From Bartonella machadoae (lineage in GTDB: Bacteria > Pseudomonadota > Alphaproteobacteria > Rhizobiales > Rhizobiaceae): 64,000 nucleotides of DNA. This document shows, one piece after another, positions 9,873 to 19,800 of this stretch. The first letter of the stretch is position 1. Each line of letters opens with the position of its first letter. The notes beneath the pieces were generated by a model, which saw only the letters and a program-made list of their open reading frames with translations, searched no databases and had not been told where the DNA came from. The stretch lies in contig NZ_CP087114.1 in NCBI RefSeq assembly GCF_022559585.1, positions 2,054,501 through 2,118,500 of the forward strand, read 5' to 3'. Position numbers and translations under genes: made by a program.

Positions 9873-10499
9873 TTATAGGTCTTTATAATCTGCTGGCGAG
9901 GGAAAATGGAGCTGATCTTTTGTCACCACCATCATTCCTTCTGCAAGCCCCAAGCGTGCGAGGTCAACTCCATCGACAAAACACTGGGCGTAGTAAACTT
10001 GTTTTATGACACGCGTTTGCCGACAAGTAACATTTTTATCGATTGTTTTAGTCACAAGCCAAGCGGTAATGAAAGCACCGCATGGCCATTTAATTCCATT
10101 TCGAGAGGCGAATTGCCGTGTTTCACAGGATTCGACACCATATAATCGGATATTACGAACAATTTTTTTTCTCCATCCCTCATCTATAGGTGTAACCATT
10201 TTAAAAGTGATACCACTTGTTACCTGTATAGCACCTGAATAGACTGGAACATTTTCTTCATAAAATTGTGTCGATAATGATAGTGTTTTTTGCCTGTAAG
10301 CATGATCTGTCAATTTTACATCCTGCTTTAAATTAGATACTCGTAACGATTTTTCTACTGTCTCTTTTATGTTTTGCACAACGGAATATTGGTTCAAATC
10401 TTCAGAATTCTTACTAAAATAAAAAAAACATGTAAGAATAATACAAATAAAAATCAAAGATTTAAAGAATAAATAAAGAATTTTTTTAAAAAGTATCAT
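9873..10499 (-). CDS. Exported SNase-like (thermonuclease-family) protein, truncated by a stop
   Basis: 208 aa: a membrane anchor or signal segment (ILYLFFKSLIFICIILTCFFYF) followed by a staphylococcal-nuclease-like fold (IRLYGVESCE, then a late DGVDLARLGLAEGMMVV), as in the ExoI-type proteins of rhizobia. The stop TAA at 9873-9875 is premature. The same frame continues for 35 codons to 9765 with the expected C-terminus (TQQGLWSSQFEPPEEW), ending YNPLDPNQ. The truncated protein therefore lacks its last helix. It faces away from virB2 and shares its upstream region. Its role in conjugation is unknown; activity on DNA or the envelope is inference. Confidence 0.8.
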   Translation of the reverse strand: MILFKKILYLFFKSLIFICIILTCFFYFSKNSEDLNQYSVVQNIKETVEKSLRVSNLKQDVKLTDHAYRQKTLSLSTQFYEENVPVYSGAIQVTSGITFKMVTPIDEGWRKKIVRNIRLYGVESCETRQFASRNGIKWPCGAFITAWLVTKTIDKNVTCRQTRVIKQVYYAQCFVDGVDLARLGLAEGMMVVTKDQLHFPSPADYKDL

Positions 10500-10500
10500 T

Positions 10501-10515
10501 TTGAATATTATTCAA
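10501..10515. promoter_or_regulatory. Perfect 15-bp palindrome upstream of the SNase-like gene and virB2
   Basis: ttgaatattattcaa has 7-base perfect arms around one central base. It touches the start codon region of the SNase-like gene and lies in the 120-base divergent space before virB2. It could be a regulator operator, but the very high AT content makes chance occurrence possible. Confidence 0.4.
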
Positions 10516-10622
10516 TTTAGTAAAAAAAGTTAAAATTTTGTAATTAAACAGTAGCGTTAATTATTTTTTTTAGCTATGTAAGAAAAATTTAAATATTAAT
10601 AGCGGAAAAGGGGGAATTTTTC

Positions 10623-10970
10623 ATGTTGAAAATTTACCAAAAGTCCACTGATGGACACTCTTTACAAAAATTAACTGTATCAAATTCACAAAAGAAATGG
10701 TTAACAACAGTACTTATGCTATTTATTGCATTTGTAGCCCTCAGTGATCCAGCTTTTGCGCAAAGTTTCGGAAAAATCGAAAGTGCTCTTCAAAAAATAA
10801 TTTCTGCCTTAACAGGTCCCATTGCAAAATCTATTGCAACTATTGCGATTGCCGGTATTGGTATTGCATGGATTGCTGGTTATGTTGAAATGCGGAAAGC
10901 TTTCTTTGTTTGTGTTGGTATCGGCATTGTTATGGGTGCATCGCAAATTGCATCAATGCTTGCGGGTTGA
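10623..10970 (+). CDS. virB2: VirB2-like major pilin (VbhB2)
   Basis: 115-aa pilin precursor. A long leader ends in a Sec signal peptide (TTVLMLFIAFVALS, cleavage after PAFA). The mature part has the two hydrophobic segments of VirB2 (SIATIAIAGIGIAWIAGY and FFVCVGIGIVMGASQIA) around a short basic loop. It should polymerise into the conjugative pilus. The start follows a purine-rich ggggga. It is the first gene of the virB operon and virB3 follows after 22 bases. Confidence 0.93.
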   Translation: MLKIYQKSTDGHSLQKLTVSNSQKKWLTTVLMLFIAFVALSDPAFAQSFGKIESALQKIISALTGPIAKSIATIAIAGIGIAWIAGYVEMRKAFFVCVGIGIVMGASQIASMLAG

Positions 10971-10992
10971 TTTAGACATACATTTCAAAATC

Positions 10993-11319
10993 ATGAAAGA
11001 GCGCGATAAATTAACAGAGGATACATTATTTCTTGCTTGTACACGTCCCGCAATGATTGCGGGCGTTACAGTAGAAGCCATGGGGTTAAATGCTATGGGG
11101 ACAATGATATTGTTTATTATGACAGGCAATATTTTTCTCATAACACTTGGCATTGCCATACATTTTATCTTCAAAGAAATTCTCAAGCACGACCATAACA
11201 AATTTCGTATTCTTTTTATATGGCAACAAACAACGGTTTTTTCTAGCAACTCTCATTTATGGGGCGGAGCCAGTCTTTCTCCATTGCGATTAGTTCGCAC
11301 TTATGAGGAATTGAAATGA
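10993..11319 (+). CDS. virB3: VirB3-like inner-membrane protein (VbhB3)
   Basis: 108 aa. The family opening LFLACTRPAMIAGVT is followed by a hydrophobic hairpin (GTMILFIMTGNIFLITLGIAI) and a short cytoplasmic tail. VirB3 works with VirB4 at the inner membrane in pilus assembly. The ATG at 10993 fits family length; the frame is open further upstream, inside virB2, without a good start. The stop overlaps the virB4 start by four bases, so the two are translationally coupled. Confidence 0.92.
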   Translation: MKERDKLTEDTLFLACTRPAMIAGVTVEAMGLNAMGTMILFIMTGNIFLITLGIAIHFIFKEILKHDHNKFRILFIWQQTTVFSSNSHLWGGASLSPLRLVRTYEELK

Positions 11320-11939
11320 ACAGCATAGAGCGCAAGCGTGAAAAGCAGCCGGAAGCCATTATTCCTTATGTTCGTCATGTTAACAAACATGTTATCGCAT
11401 TGGAATCTCGCGCTCTTATGACGGTTATTCAACTTGAGGGTATTAATTTTGAAACTGCTGATATAGCTGATTTAAATGTGCTTCATGAACAATTAAACAA
11501 CTTGTTTAAGAACATTGCTGATGAACGGATAGCAATTTACAGCCACATTATCAGAAAGCGTGAAACGATTTATCCGGATGGCACTTTCAGATCAGAATTT
11601 GCCAAGCAGTTAGATGATAAATACCGTGAACGGATGGTTTCTCAAGAGCTGTATCGCAATGATCTTTATCTTTCTATTTTGTGGAATCCACATGTTGATA
11701 AAGCGGATAAATTGGTTGATTTTTTTAAGCGTTTGGGAAAAGCAAAAGAGACAAAAACGGAAGTTGACTCAGAGTCTGTACGCAAGCTTGAAGACGTTAC
11801 GACGGATATTATTCAAAATTTACAGCGCTATGGGGCGAGAAAGCTTAGTCTTTATGAACATGAAGGCAATATTTTTTCACAGCAGAGTGAATTTATTCAT
11901 CAACTGGTAGGTGGGCGTCGTGAACGTACAACGTATTGA
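11316..11939 (+). CDS. virB4: VirB4 ATPase, N-terminal part, split by element 1
   Basis: Encodes the first ~204 residues of VirB4 (opening IIPYVRHVNKHVIALESRALM), with the family's N-terminal domain up to LVGGRRER. The last three codons and the stop (11928-11939) belong to the inserted element. Genuine virB4 sequence ends at the direct repeat gtgaacg (11920-11926) and resumes at 27071. Joined, 11316-11926 plus 27071-28820 give 786 codons in one frame, the normal VirB4 size. This half lacks the ATPase motifs and cannot power secretion. Confidence 0.93.
   Translation: MNSIERKREKQPEAIIPYVRHVNKHVIALESRALMTVIQLEGINFETADIADLNVLHEQLNNLFKNIADERIAIYSHIIRKRETIYPDGTFRSEFAKQLDDKYRERMVSQELYRNDLYLSILWNPHVDKADKLVDFFKRLGKAKETKTEVDSESVRKLEDVTTDIIQNLQRYGARKLSLYEHEGNIFSQQSEFIHQLVGGRRERTTY
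11920..11926 (+). repeat. Direct repeat at the left end of element 1
   Basis: gtgaacg here and again at 27064-27070. Keeping one copy restores virB4 exactly. Directly inside, the element begins acaacg-t-attgattt, whose complement (aatacgttgt) is an imperfect match to the other end (aacacgtttc). This is the arm-overlap-arm arrangement expected of a tyrosine-recombinase core site. Confidence 0.8.
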
Positions 11940-12102
11940 TTTATAATGATAATTTACTGTTTTGCATATTGAATGAGACCCCCGAATATTGTAAGATTCT
12001 CTCAATTCAAATCATCTTATGTTCAATCAATTAAAGTCACTTATTTGCACGTCATAAGTGGGGTTGGTGTGTGGGTAAAAAACAGTTTAGAAAGGAACAA
12101 AA

Positions 12103-13269
12103 ATGCCTTTAATGAATCGTCTTAATGCAAGGGCTGTCGCAACATTGGGGGCTGGCAAATATAATGATGGTGCCGGCTTGGTACTTCATAAGCGTAAAGA
12201 TGGTGGTGCTCAATGGCTTTTACGCTATACTATCCACGGGCGCCGTCGTGAAATGGGATTGGGTGCTTTAAGAAATGTCTCTTTAAAAAAAGCACGTGAA
12301 TTAGCAACTCAATGGCGTTCTGTTTTGCATGAAGGTCGTGACCCCATTAAAGAACGTGACAAACAAAAGCGTGAGGCAATGCGTAATCTGCATTATCTAA
12401 AAGATATCGCTTTAGATACTTTTGAAACTCGTAAAGCAGAATTAAAAAATGATGCTAAAGATGGGCGTTGGTTTTCACCTTTACAACTTCATATTCTCCC
12501 TAAGTTAGGTTGTATGCCGGTTTCAGAAATTACTCAAACCGATATACGCAATGTCCTCGCTCCCATCTGGCATACAAAAGCTGGAACAGCAGAGAAAGCT
12601 CTCATTCGTCTTAATATTTGTCTCAAACATACTGCTGCAATGGGATTGGATGTTGATTTACAGGCTACAGAAAAAGCAAAGGCTCTTTTAGGCAAACAAC
12701 GTCATAAAATCAAAAATAGACCAGCAATGGATTGGAAAGATATACCGGCTTTTTATAAAATACTTTGCAAAACACCAACTCTAACACAACTGGCTTTGCG
12801 TTTGCTTATTTTGACAGGTGTTCGTACCTATCCTTTGCGTCATATCCATAAAGATCAAGTTGAAGATGATATATGGACCATCCCTGCTGAAAATATGAAA
12901 GGAAAACGTGATGCTACAACAGAGTTTCGTGTGCCTTTATCAAATGAAGCATTAGAAATTTTGAAACAAGCGCGTCCTCTCTCTCGTAATGATTTCTTTT
13001 TTTCTGCAACTGGTCGTGGTCCTCTTGCTGATACTTGTATGTCACAATATATGAAAAAAATTGGACTTGAAGCCTGCCCGCATGGTTTTCGGTCTAGTTT
13101 ACGCGATTGGCTAGCAGAAACAACTGATGCCCCTTTTGAGGTAGCAGAAACCATTCTAGGTCATGTGGTCGGTGGACAAGTAGAGCGTGCTTACCGTCGT
13201 ACTGATTATTTAGAACAGCGCCGTGTTTATATGGATAAATGGGCTGCCTATGTTACGGGGCAATCTTAA
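12103..13269 (+). CDS. P4-type tyrosine integrase of element 1
   Basis: 388 aa. The N-terminus has the arm-binding domain typical of P4-like integrases (YNDGAGLVLHKRKDGGAQW). The catalytic domain shows the first Arg in LILTGVRTYPLRH, the His-x-x-Arg in CPHGFRSSLRDWL, the second His in ILGHVVGG, and the nucleophile Tyr in AYRRTDYLEQR. It should insert and excise the element by strand exchange at a ~7-base overlap. It lies 176 bases from the element end, with aaaggaac before the ATG. The element 2 copy (43659-44825) is closely similar and also intact. Confidence 0.93.
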   Translation: MPLMNRLNARAVATLGAGKYNDGAGLVLHKRKDGGAQWLLRYTIHGRRREMGLGALRNVSLKKARELATQWRSVLHEGRDPIKERDKQKREAMRNLHYLKDIALDTFETRKAELKNDAKDGRWFSPLQLHILPKLGCMPVSEITQTDIRNVLAPIWHTKAGTAEKALIRLNICLKHTAAMGLDVDLQATEKAKALLGKQRHKIKNRPAMDWKDIPAFYKILCKTPTLTQLALRLLILTGVRTYPLRHIHKDQVEDDIWTIPAENMKGKRDATTEFRVPLSNEALEILKQARPLSRNDFFFSATGRGPLADTCMSQYMKKIGLEACPHGFRSSLRDWLAETTDAPFEVAETILGHVVGGQVERAYRRTDYLEQRRVYMDKWAAYVTGQS

Positions 13270-13270
13270 A

Positions 13271-13297
13271 ATATGGGGTCTTGTACCCCATTTTTAC
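13271..13297 (+). terminator. Terminator of the integrase gene
   Basis: Stem atgggg / ccccat around tcttgta, followed by tttttac, begins a few bases after the integrase stop codon. The same hairpin is conserved after the element 2 integrase. Confidence 0.75.
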
Positions 13298-13487
13298 TTC
13301 ATTATCTGTGGATAACTTTCTCTCTTCGTTTACTCATTTTTGCTCAATAAGATTCATAAATTATCAAATGAGAAAATACATCATAAAGTACTGTTTTTTA
13401 TGATTAAACTTACTTTCAAATCTCAATAAAATATGGTTAATAAATACTTATGATTTGTTACTATTTTTAGATTGAAAGGATTTAGTT

Positions 13488-13694
13488 ATGACTGAAAATG
13501 ATGTTCTTCTTACAGACCGCGAAAGTGCAAAATTATTGCATATAAGCGTTTCAACATTCCGTCGCCATGTGACCAATGGAGCTTTACCAAAACCTTTAAA
13601 ATTTGGTTCTTTATCGCGTTGGTTAAAATCGGATCTGTTGAATGTGATTGAAAAAGCCAAAACGCAACGTCAACATCTCAGTGATGTGGCATAA
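13488..13694 (+). CDS. AlpA-like excisionase/regulator
   Basis: 68 aa with a winged-helix or helix-turn-helix of the MerR/AlpA type: LLTDRESAKLLHISVSTFRRHV, then a basic wing (LPKPLKFGSLSRWLKSDL). Such proteins bind element ends to direct excision, or activate the integrase gene. A ribosome site (gaaagga) lies upstream. It sits between integrase and primase, as in many P4-like satellites. Element 2 has the same protein. Confidence 0.85.
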   Translation: MTENDVLLTDRESAKLLHISVSTFRRHVTNGALPKPLKFGSLSRWLKSDLLNVIEKAKTQRQHLSDVA

Positions 13695-13730
13695 AAAAAC
13701 CTTGTCACGTAAGGACGGACAAGGCTTTCT
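13693..13730 (-). terminator. Hairpin with conserved loop after the AlpA-like gene
   Basis: Stem ccttgtc (13700-13706) / gacaagg (13718-13724), with seven A's before it, makes a reverse-strand terminator. The loop (acgtaaggacg) closely resembles that of the hairpin after the YdcK genes (gtcacgtaaaaatgg). The two hairpins are related sequences at distant points of the element. Confidence 0.65.
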
Positions 13731-13793
13731 CAAATTATCGTAAATTGAAAATAGCAAAAACCGTCCTGTGACGCAACGTCTAAGGATGCGAAA

Positions 13794-14198
13794 ATGTATC
13801 ATTTTATAAATGCTCGGGGCATTACAAATGCCTTGCGGGGTGTCTGGTATGGTGCTTATGGACTTGCTCGCTGCCCTGCTCATGATGATCAAGTGCCTAG
13901 TTTATCCCTTGCCAATGGAAATGATGGGCGGCTCTTGCTTTATTGTTATGCCGGCTGCTCTTTTAAAGAGATCTTACAAGCTCTTAAGAGCATTGCTCTT
14001 ATCAATACACAAACATGTTTTGATAAAACTTATGATTATAGGTTTTCTCTCTCAAAACAGTTTTGTTCTGAAGATAACAAGGCAAAACAGAAAGCAGAGA
14101 GAGCTCAAAAGATTTGGAAGCAAAGTCAACCAATTAAAGAGACCTTAGCAGAGCTTTATTTACGCAAGCGTGGTATCACTTGTAACTTGCCTCCCTAG
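13794..14198 (+). CDS. Primase, zinc-finger half (element 1)
   Basis: 134 aa opening YHFINARGITNALRGVW. A CHC2-like zinc site follows (RCPAHDDQVPSL, then LLLYCYAGCSF). It is the N-terminal part of a P4/phage-type DNA primase that starts replication of the excised element. The frame ends at CCC TAG (about 14193-14198). The Toprim half follows in the +1 frame with no missing sequence. Element 2 has the same jump at CCC CCC TAG, so either a +1 slip at CCC-U joins the halves or both inherited one mutation. Confidence 0.85.
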   Translation: MYHFINARGITNALRGVWYGAYGLARCPAHDDQVPSLSLANGNDGRLLLYCYAGCSFKEILQALKSIALINTQTCFDKTYDYRFSLSKQFCSEDNKAKQKAERAQKIWKQSQPIKETLAELYLRKRGITCNLPP

Positions 14199-14691
14199 TT
14201 TACGCTTTCATAGCAAATGCCCTCATCCCTCTGGGAAAAACATCCCCGCGTTGGTTGCTCTTGTTGAGGGTGGTGGCTCCTTTGCAATCCATAGAACCTT
14301 TTTACAAGACAATGGATGCAAAACAGAACAGTTACCAACAAAAGCGATGCTTGGCTCTGTTAAGGGCGGTGCTGTGCATTTATGCCAAGCCAATCACCAA
14401 CATCTGGTCATTTGTGAGGGAATTGAAACAGGTCTTTCTCTGCTGTCTGGTCTGTTATCAGAGCCTGTGACTTTATGGGCATCCCTCTCAACCAGTGGCA
14501 TGGTGCATGTGAATTTACCTCATATCAAATCAAAAACCCATCTCACCATAGCTATGGATGGCGATGATGCGGGTCGTAAAGCAGGTTTTGCCCTTGCTGC
14601 CCGTGCTTATCGCCAAGGCTTCAATGTCTTGATGATGCAAGCTCCCCATGGCTCTGACTTCAACATTTTATTATTAAATTATGAAAGATAA
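14170..14691 (+). CDS. Primase, Toprim half (element 1)
   Basis: Catalytic part of the primase: the glutamate motif ICEGIETGLSLLSGL and the DxD motif IAMDGDDAGRKA are both present, the metal-binding pair of Toprim domains. Natural translation probably enters from the upstream half by a frame change at about 14194; the ATG at 14170 lies in sequence that overlaps the first half. It overlaps the DUF3987 start by 11 bases, so the two are coupled. In element 2 the Toprim core is deleted. Confidence 0.85.
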   Translation: MVSLVTCLPSLRFHSKCPHPSGKNIPALVALVEGGGSFAIHRTFLQDNGCKTEQLPTKAMLGSVKGGAVHLCQANHQHLVICEGIETGLSLLSGLLSEPVTLWASLSTSGMVHVNLPHIKSKTHLTIAMDGDDAGRKAGFALAARAYRQGFNVLMMQAPHGSDFNILLLNYER

Positions 14692-16297
14692 AAAAATGAC
14701 AAAAAATATTCTAGAAAACAATGAAAATAGTTCGGTAAATGATACTGATAACGATAACAACCCTGTCTCTTTAAAAGATCATCCCTGTTTACAAGCCATC
14801 CCTTATGAACAGGCTTTGCAACAAATGGGATGGGGCGAATTAAAACCGATTAACACCGCTCTTTTACCGGTCGAGCCTTTTAATATTTTACAAATGCCTT
14901 ATAGACTAAGCAGATATGTTTACGATATTGCTGACCGTCAACAATCGCCTCTCGATTTTGTGGCTGTCTCTGCTATCTGTGCTTTAGCTGCTCTGATTGG
15001 CAATGGCGTGCGCATTGCTCCAAAACAGCATGATAATTGGTACATTGTTCCTAATCTATGGGGGGCTATTATTGGTAACCCTTCTACACGAAAAACACCG
15101 GCTTTGAAAACCGCTCTTCAACCCCTTGCTGATCTTCAAACAGAAGCTTTGCAAGCTTACCAACAAAAGAATAAACAAGCAGAGATTGAACAGGCTCTTG
15201 AGGCGCTAAACCAAAAACAAAAGAATAAACAAGCCGGCAAAGCTTTAAAGAATGGAGATACCCAAGCTGCCCGTTCTATTTTAGCTGAAAACATAACCAA
15301 AGATAACCAGCAGGATGAGGAAAATTCACGTTTTATTGTCAATGACACAACGGTCGAAAAGCTTGGAGAATTACTCAAAGAAAATCCACGTGGGTTACTG
15401 TTAGTTCGTGATGAACTTTCTGGTTTTTTAGCAAATATGGAGCGGGTTGAATATCAATCGGAGCGGGCTTTTTATTTGGAAACCTTTAATGGGGATGGTC
15501 AATTCACCTATGACCGTATTGGACGTGGAACCCTTCATATTCCCAATGCAACGCTTTCTATCATTGGAGGGATTCAACCCTTAAGGATTATGCCCCTTAT
15601 TCAGGCAATGCTTTCTGGGAAAGGAGATGATGGTTTATTGCAACGGTTTCAAATGCTGGTGTGGCCGGATGAAAACCAAGAGTGGGAATGGAAAGATAAA
15701 AATCCCAATCAAGAAGCCTATCAAGAATATGAAAAGGTGCTTCGTTCTTTTTATGACAAACCCTTAGGATCACCTAAGCACCCGCGGATCATGCGCTTTG
15801 CTGCTAATGCTCAAGAATTGTTTCGTGAATGGTGGGAAAATCATCATAAAGAAATCAAGGAAAGCAAAGTTTCTGTCTCTTACCAAGCGCATCTTTTAAA
15901 AATGCCAAAAACCATAGCAAGCCTTGCCCTCATTATCGAACTTGTTGAGGATGGGCGTTTTGAGATCACTTTGCCTTCTCTCTCAACAGCCTTGCGTTGG
16001 TCAAACTATCTGTTAAGCCATGCGAAACGGTTTTATACTGCGGGTGATATCTTGGTAAAGGAGCGTGCAAATTTGATTATAGAGCGTTGTAATTGCTTAC
16101 CTGAGGTTTTTACTGCTCGTGATATCTACAGACGCTGCTGGGCGCATTTAAAGGACAAGGAAGCGGTCAAACAAGCTTTAGAGCTTTTATGTCATACAAA
16201 CCACATTCGCAAAAAGTTCATAACCCATCAGACAAGTAAATCGAGTACCTATTATGAATGGCATCCTTTGGTAAAAAACAAGAATGCAAAGCAATGA
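14681..16297 (+). CDS. DUF3987-family replication protein
   Basis: 538 aa, DUF3987 (YfjI-like) family, usually found beside Toprim primases on integrative elements and thought to act as a primase-associated ATPase or helicase. Visible features: FVAVSAICALAALIGNGVRI, then a P-loop-like GNPSTRKTPALK, a lysine/glutamine-rich coiled stretch (about residues 150-200), and LLLVRDELSGFLANM as a Walker B-like segment. An ATG five codons downstream is an alternative start. The element 2 copy is broken by loss of one A in an A-run. Confidence 0.87.
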   Translation: MKDKKMTKNILENNENSSVNDTDNDNNPVSLKDHPCLQAIPYEQALQQMGWGELKPINTALLPVEPFNILQMPYRLSRYVYDIADRQQSPLDFVAVSAICALAALIGNGVRIAPKQHDNWYIVPNLWGAIIGNPSTRKTPALKTALQPLADLQTEALQAYQQKNKQAEIEQALEALNQKQKNKQAGKALKNGDTQAARSILAENITKDNQQDEENSRFIVNDTTVEKLGELLKENPRGLLLVRDELSGFLANMERVEYQSERAFYLETFNGDGQFTYDRIGRGTLHIPNATLSIIGGIQPLRIMPLIQAMLSGKGDDGLLQRFQMLVWPDENQEWEWKDKNPNQEAYQEYEKVLRSFYDKPLGSPKHPRIMRFAANAQELFREWWENHHKEIKESKVSVSYQAHLLKMPKTIASLALIIELVEDGRFEITLPSLSTALRWSNYLLSHAKRFYTAGDILVKERANLIIERCNCLPEVFTARDIYRRCWAHLKDKEAVKQALELLCHTNHIRKKFITHQTSKSSTYYEWHPLVKNKNAKQ

Positions 16298-16868
16298 AAT
16301 GAATGAACAAAAGATGATTTTAAAGAGTGCTGGCAAAAGAGAAAGATATGATCTGAATGGATAGTCTAACTCAGGTCATATTCTTGTCAGTCATTATTGT
16401 TGATTTACCCCCCTCATTTTAAAAAACACCTTTTAGCAAAAAGTAAAAAACATTATATTTCAATGTGTTAGTGTGTTTTGAGAAATAATCAGTGCTAATA
16501 AGATGATCTGTATAGACAATTAATGATATCAATTGAACAAAACCTGTCAGTATCTGTCAAAAAATTTAACTGACACCATTTATGATTTTAGTGATCATAA
16601 AACACTTCAAAACAATCATTTTGATCTCTTAAAACACAGTTCGAATTTGTTTTTATTTCCGTAAAATGAATAGCAAATTTCACTACTTTGCTGTTTATAG
16701 GCTGTTTATAATTGCAACTTGTTAAATTTTTTTGACGTATTTGGTGGGTTTTCGCGCCATTTTGGTTTATTGGGTACTCGATATTTGTTCTAAATGTATT
16801 TATGAAACGCCATTGTGATTCTTACACTGTTAATGAGTCAATGTCATAAGGTATGGAGTTTCTCTATA
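16298..16868. other. Gene-free region before the RM gene
   Basis: Contains the left ~207-bp inverted repeat (16383-16590), then AT-rich sequence with repeated tgtcag and ctgaca motifs, and the RM promoter region. No gene is seen. Confidence 0.7.
16383..16590 (+). repeat. Left inverted repeat flanking the RM gene
   Basis: Nearly identical, in opposite orientation, to 22325-22531. It holds a run of C's (tttaccccccctc), a poly-A/T tract and a cluster of short motifs (ctgtcagtatctgtcaa, then aactgacacc). The clustered tgtcag sequences could be iterons or an operator. The RM gene thus sits inside a ~6.1-kb inverted-repeat cassette. Confidence 0.85.
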
Positions 16869-19800
16869 ATGTCTCAAACCCTCAATTTTGATAATAAACA
16901 AGTCACTTTACGCTCTCTCTTACAATCCTATCGTGAAAAACCAATCTCAGATCAAGAAAAGCAAAAGGCTTTCGAAAAGTTTGTGATTGCTTATCTCACA
17001 CAAGACCCTCTCCAATGCCAAGAATATGAAACGGTCCAAAGCTATAGAGACGTGGCTGATGTGCATGGATGGAAAGGAAGCGATGAAGATACGGATATTG
17101 ATCTGGTGGCAAAAATCCGTGATTGCAATGAGTATGTCGCCATTCAATGTAAATTTTATGAGACAAATTATCAGATCACGCAAGAGAATATTGAGAGCTT
17201 TATCGCCATCTCAGGTAAAAATCGTTTTAAATATCGCCTTCTTATTGATAGCACGCAAGGGGAATTAAGCGAAAACGCTAATACCATGATTGAAGGACAA
17301 GCGGTTCCGGTTTATCGCATTAATCTCTTCAATATGGAAGACAGTGCAATCGATTGGGGGATTTTTGAAACCGAAGGGAAAATTGTTCTTAAAGATAAGA
17401 AACAAAAGTTGCCTTTTACCCATCAGAAAGAAGCCATTGAAGCGGTCTGTGAGGGTTTAAAAGAAGCAGACCGTGGCAAGCTGATTATGGCTTGTGGAAC
17501 CGGTAAAACCTTTACAAGTCTTAAGATAGCAGAAACTCTTGCTGGTCAAGGCAAGCGTGTTTTGTTTTTGGTGCCTTCTCTTGCTCTTATGTCACAAACA
17601 ATACGAGAATGGACAGCGGATGCACAAGTCCCGTTGCGTTCCTTTGCTGTGTGTTCGGATAAGCAAATAGGCAAGCGGCGTCTCAATAATGATGATGCTG
17701 CTGAATTGAGTGCCTCGGATCTTGCCTTGCCTGTCACAACCGATGCGCAAATGCTTGGAGAGAAAGGGAACAAAGTTTCTCCCCATGTTATGAATGTCGT
17801 TTTTGCTACTTACCAATCCATCCAAGTGATTGCTGATGCACAAAAGGACCATGATTTACCTGAATTTGATCTGATCATTTGCGATGAAGCCCATAGGACA
17901 ACGGGGGCGGCTTTGGGAACCGATAAAAGTGAATCTGATTTTATCAAGGTTCATGATAACAGCATTGTTCAGGGCAAAAAACGTCTCTACATGACCGCAA
18001 CCCCGCGCATCTTTAGTGACCATGCGAAAAGGCGTGCGGATGAACTTGATGCCGTGCTGGCTTCTATGGATAATGAAACAATCTATGGAAAACAGCTCTA
18101 TTTTTATAGTTTCTCCGATGCCGTCAAGAATGAACTCTTAACGCCTTATAAGATTATTGTCTTGGGTGTGGATGAAAAGTTCGTACGTGATACTCTTGAG
18201 ATTCCTACCAACCATAAGAATTATGAACTTACTCTTGATGATAGAACAAAGATCTTAGGCTGTTACCAAGCTCTTAGCAAAATCGATCTGAAAGTTGATC
18301 TTGGTGATGACCCTAATCCCATGCGCCGTGCTTTGGCTTTTTGTAAAGATATTAAAACCTCGCAACGCATTCGTGATACCTTTGAAGGCAAGGGTGTTAA
18401 GAGAGCTTTCCGTAAAATCCATAAAGAACACAAAGATACCCCCCCTCTGATCTGTGAGGTACAACATATTGATGGGAAAGATGGTGCCAAGAAACGAACG
18501 GAATTGCTTGAATGGTTGGAAGCTGATGCGGGGGAAAATACCTGTCGTATCTTAACCAATGTTCGCTGTCTCTCAGAAGGTGTGGATGTCCCTGCTCTTG
18601 ATGCGGTGATGTTTTTACACCCGCGCAAAAGCCAAGTGGATGTCATACAGGCGGTGGGGCGTGTGATGCGTCGGGCTCCCAATAAGAAAAGAGGCTATAT
18701 CATTTTACCGGTTGGCGTGCCGGCTGGGATCTCCCCCGAATTGGCTTTAAAAAACAATAAGAAATACAGTGTTGTTTGGCAAGTTCTCAATGCTTTGCTT
18801 GCTCATGATGAAAATTTTAGCAAAACCCTTAATCAAATGAACTTAGGGCAAGATGTAAGTCCTATTATCGATATTGTCACGGTTTCTCAAAAGATGGAGA
18901 TAGAAAATGTGACAACCGTTGTTGATGATGTGCCCTTACAAGCGAAAACAGAAAGCGCACATGCTTCTTTTGCTACGACTGTCCGTAAATCCCTTTCTCA
19001 CCATAATGGGCAAGGACAATTGCCTCTGTATAAGGCATTTCCCAATGCTTTTAGGGCATTTCTTGTCAAAAGATCTACTATGAGTGACTATTGGGAAAAC
19101 TGGGCTGGTAATGTTGCTGAGATTGCGCAAAACCATATCAATCGCCTGCAAAACATGCTTGCTGATGAAAAGAGTAAAGCATGCCGTGCGTTTGATGCGT
19201 TTCATGAGGAATTAAAAAACAACTTAAACAGTGATATCAAGCAAGAGGAAGCTGTTGAGATGCTTGCACAGCATCTTGTCACGCGTCCTGTTTTTGAAGC
19301 TTTGTTTGATGGCAATCAATTTGTTCAAAACAATGCCATCTCACAAGCAATGGAAAAGATCTTAAAGGAATTAGACAAGACAAATATTGAAGAGGAGACA
19401 AAAGAGCTTAAAGAGTTTTATGACAGTGTCAAATTCCGTGCCTCTGGGATTACCGAACCCCATGCAAGACAAAATCTGATTATCAAACTTTATGAAAGCT
19501 TTTTTGCCAAGGCTTTTAAAAGAACCACCGATAAGCTTGGGATTGTTTACACCCCTGTTGAGGTTGTGGATTTTATTATTCATTCGGTTGATGATGTTTT
19601 ACGGAAGGAATTTGGCAAGAGCCTTGGTTCACGAGGTGTCTCTATTCTTGACCCCTTTACGGGAACAGGTACTTTCATAACAAGGCTGTTGCAATCTGAT
19701 CTCATTAAACCAGAGGATATGGAATATAAGTTCCGTCATGATATCCATGCCAATGAGATTGTTCTTTTAGCTTATTACATAGCAGCGATTAATATTGAAT

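Noticed and set aside
16815..16868. Start of the RM gene at the first ATG (16815)
   Set aside because: The 18 extra residues are low in conservation value and lie over the promoter-like region; the ATG at 16869 matches the start of the ordered domain, though the upstream ATG is also present in element 2.
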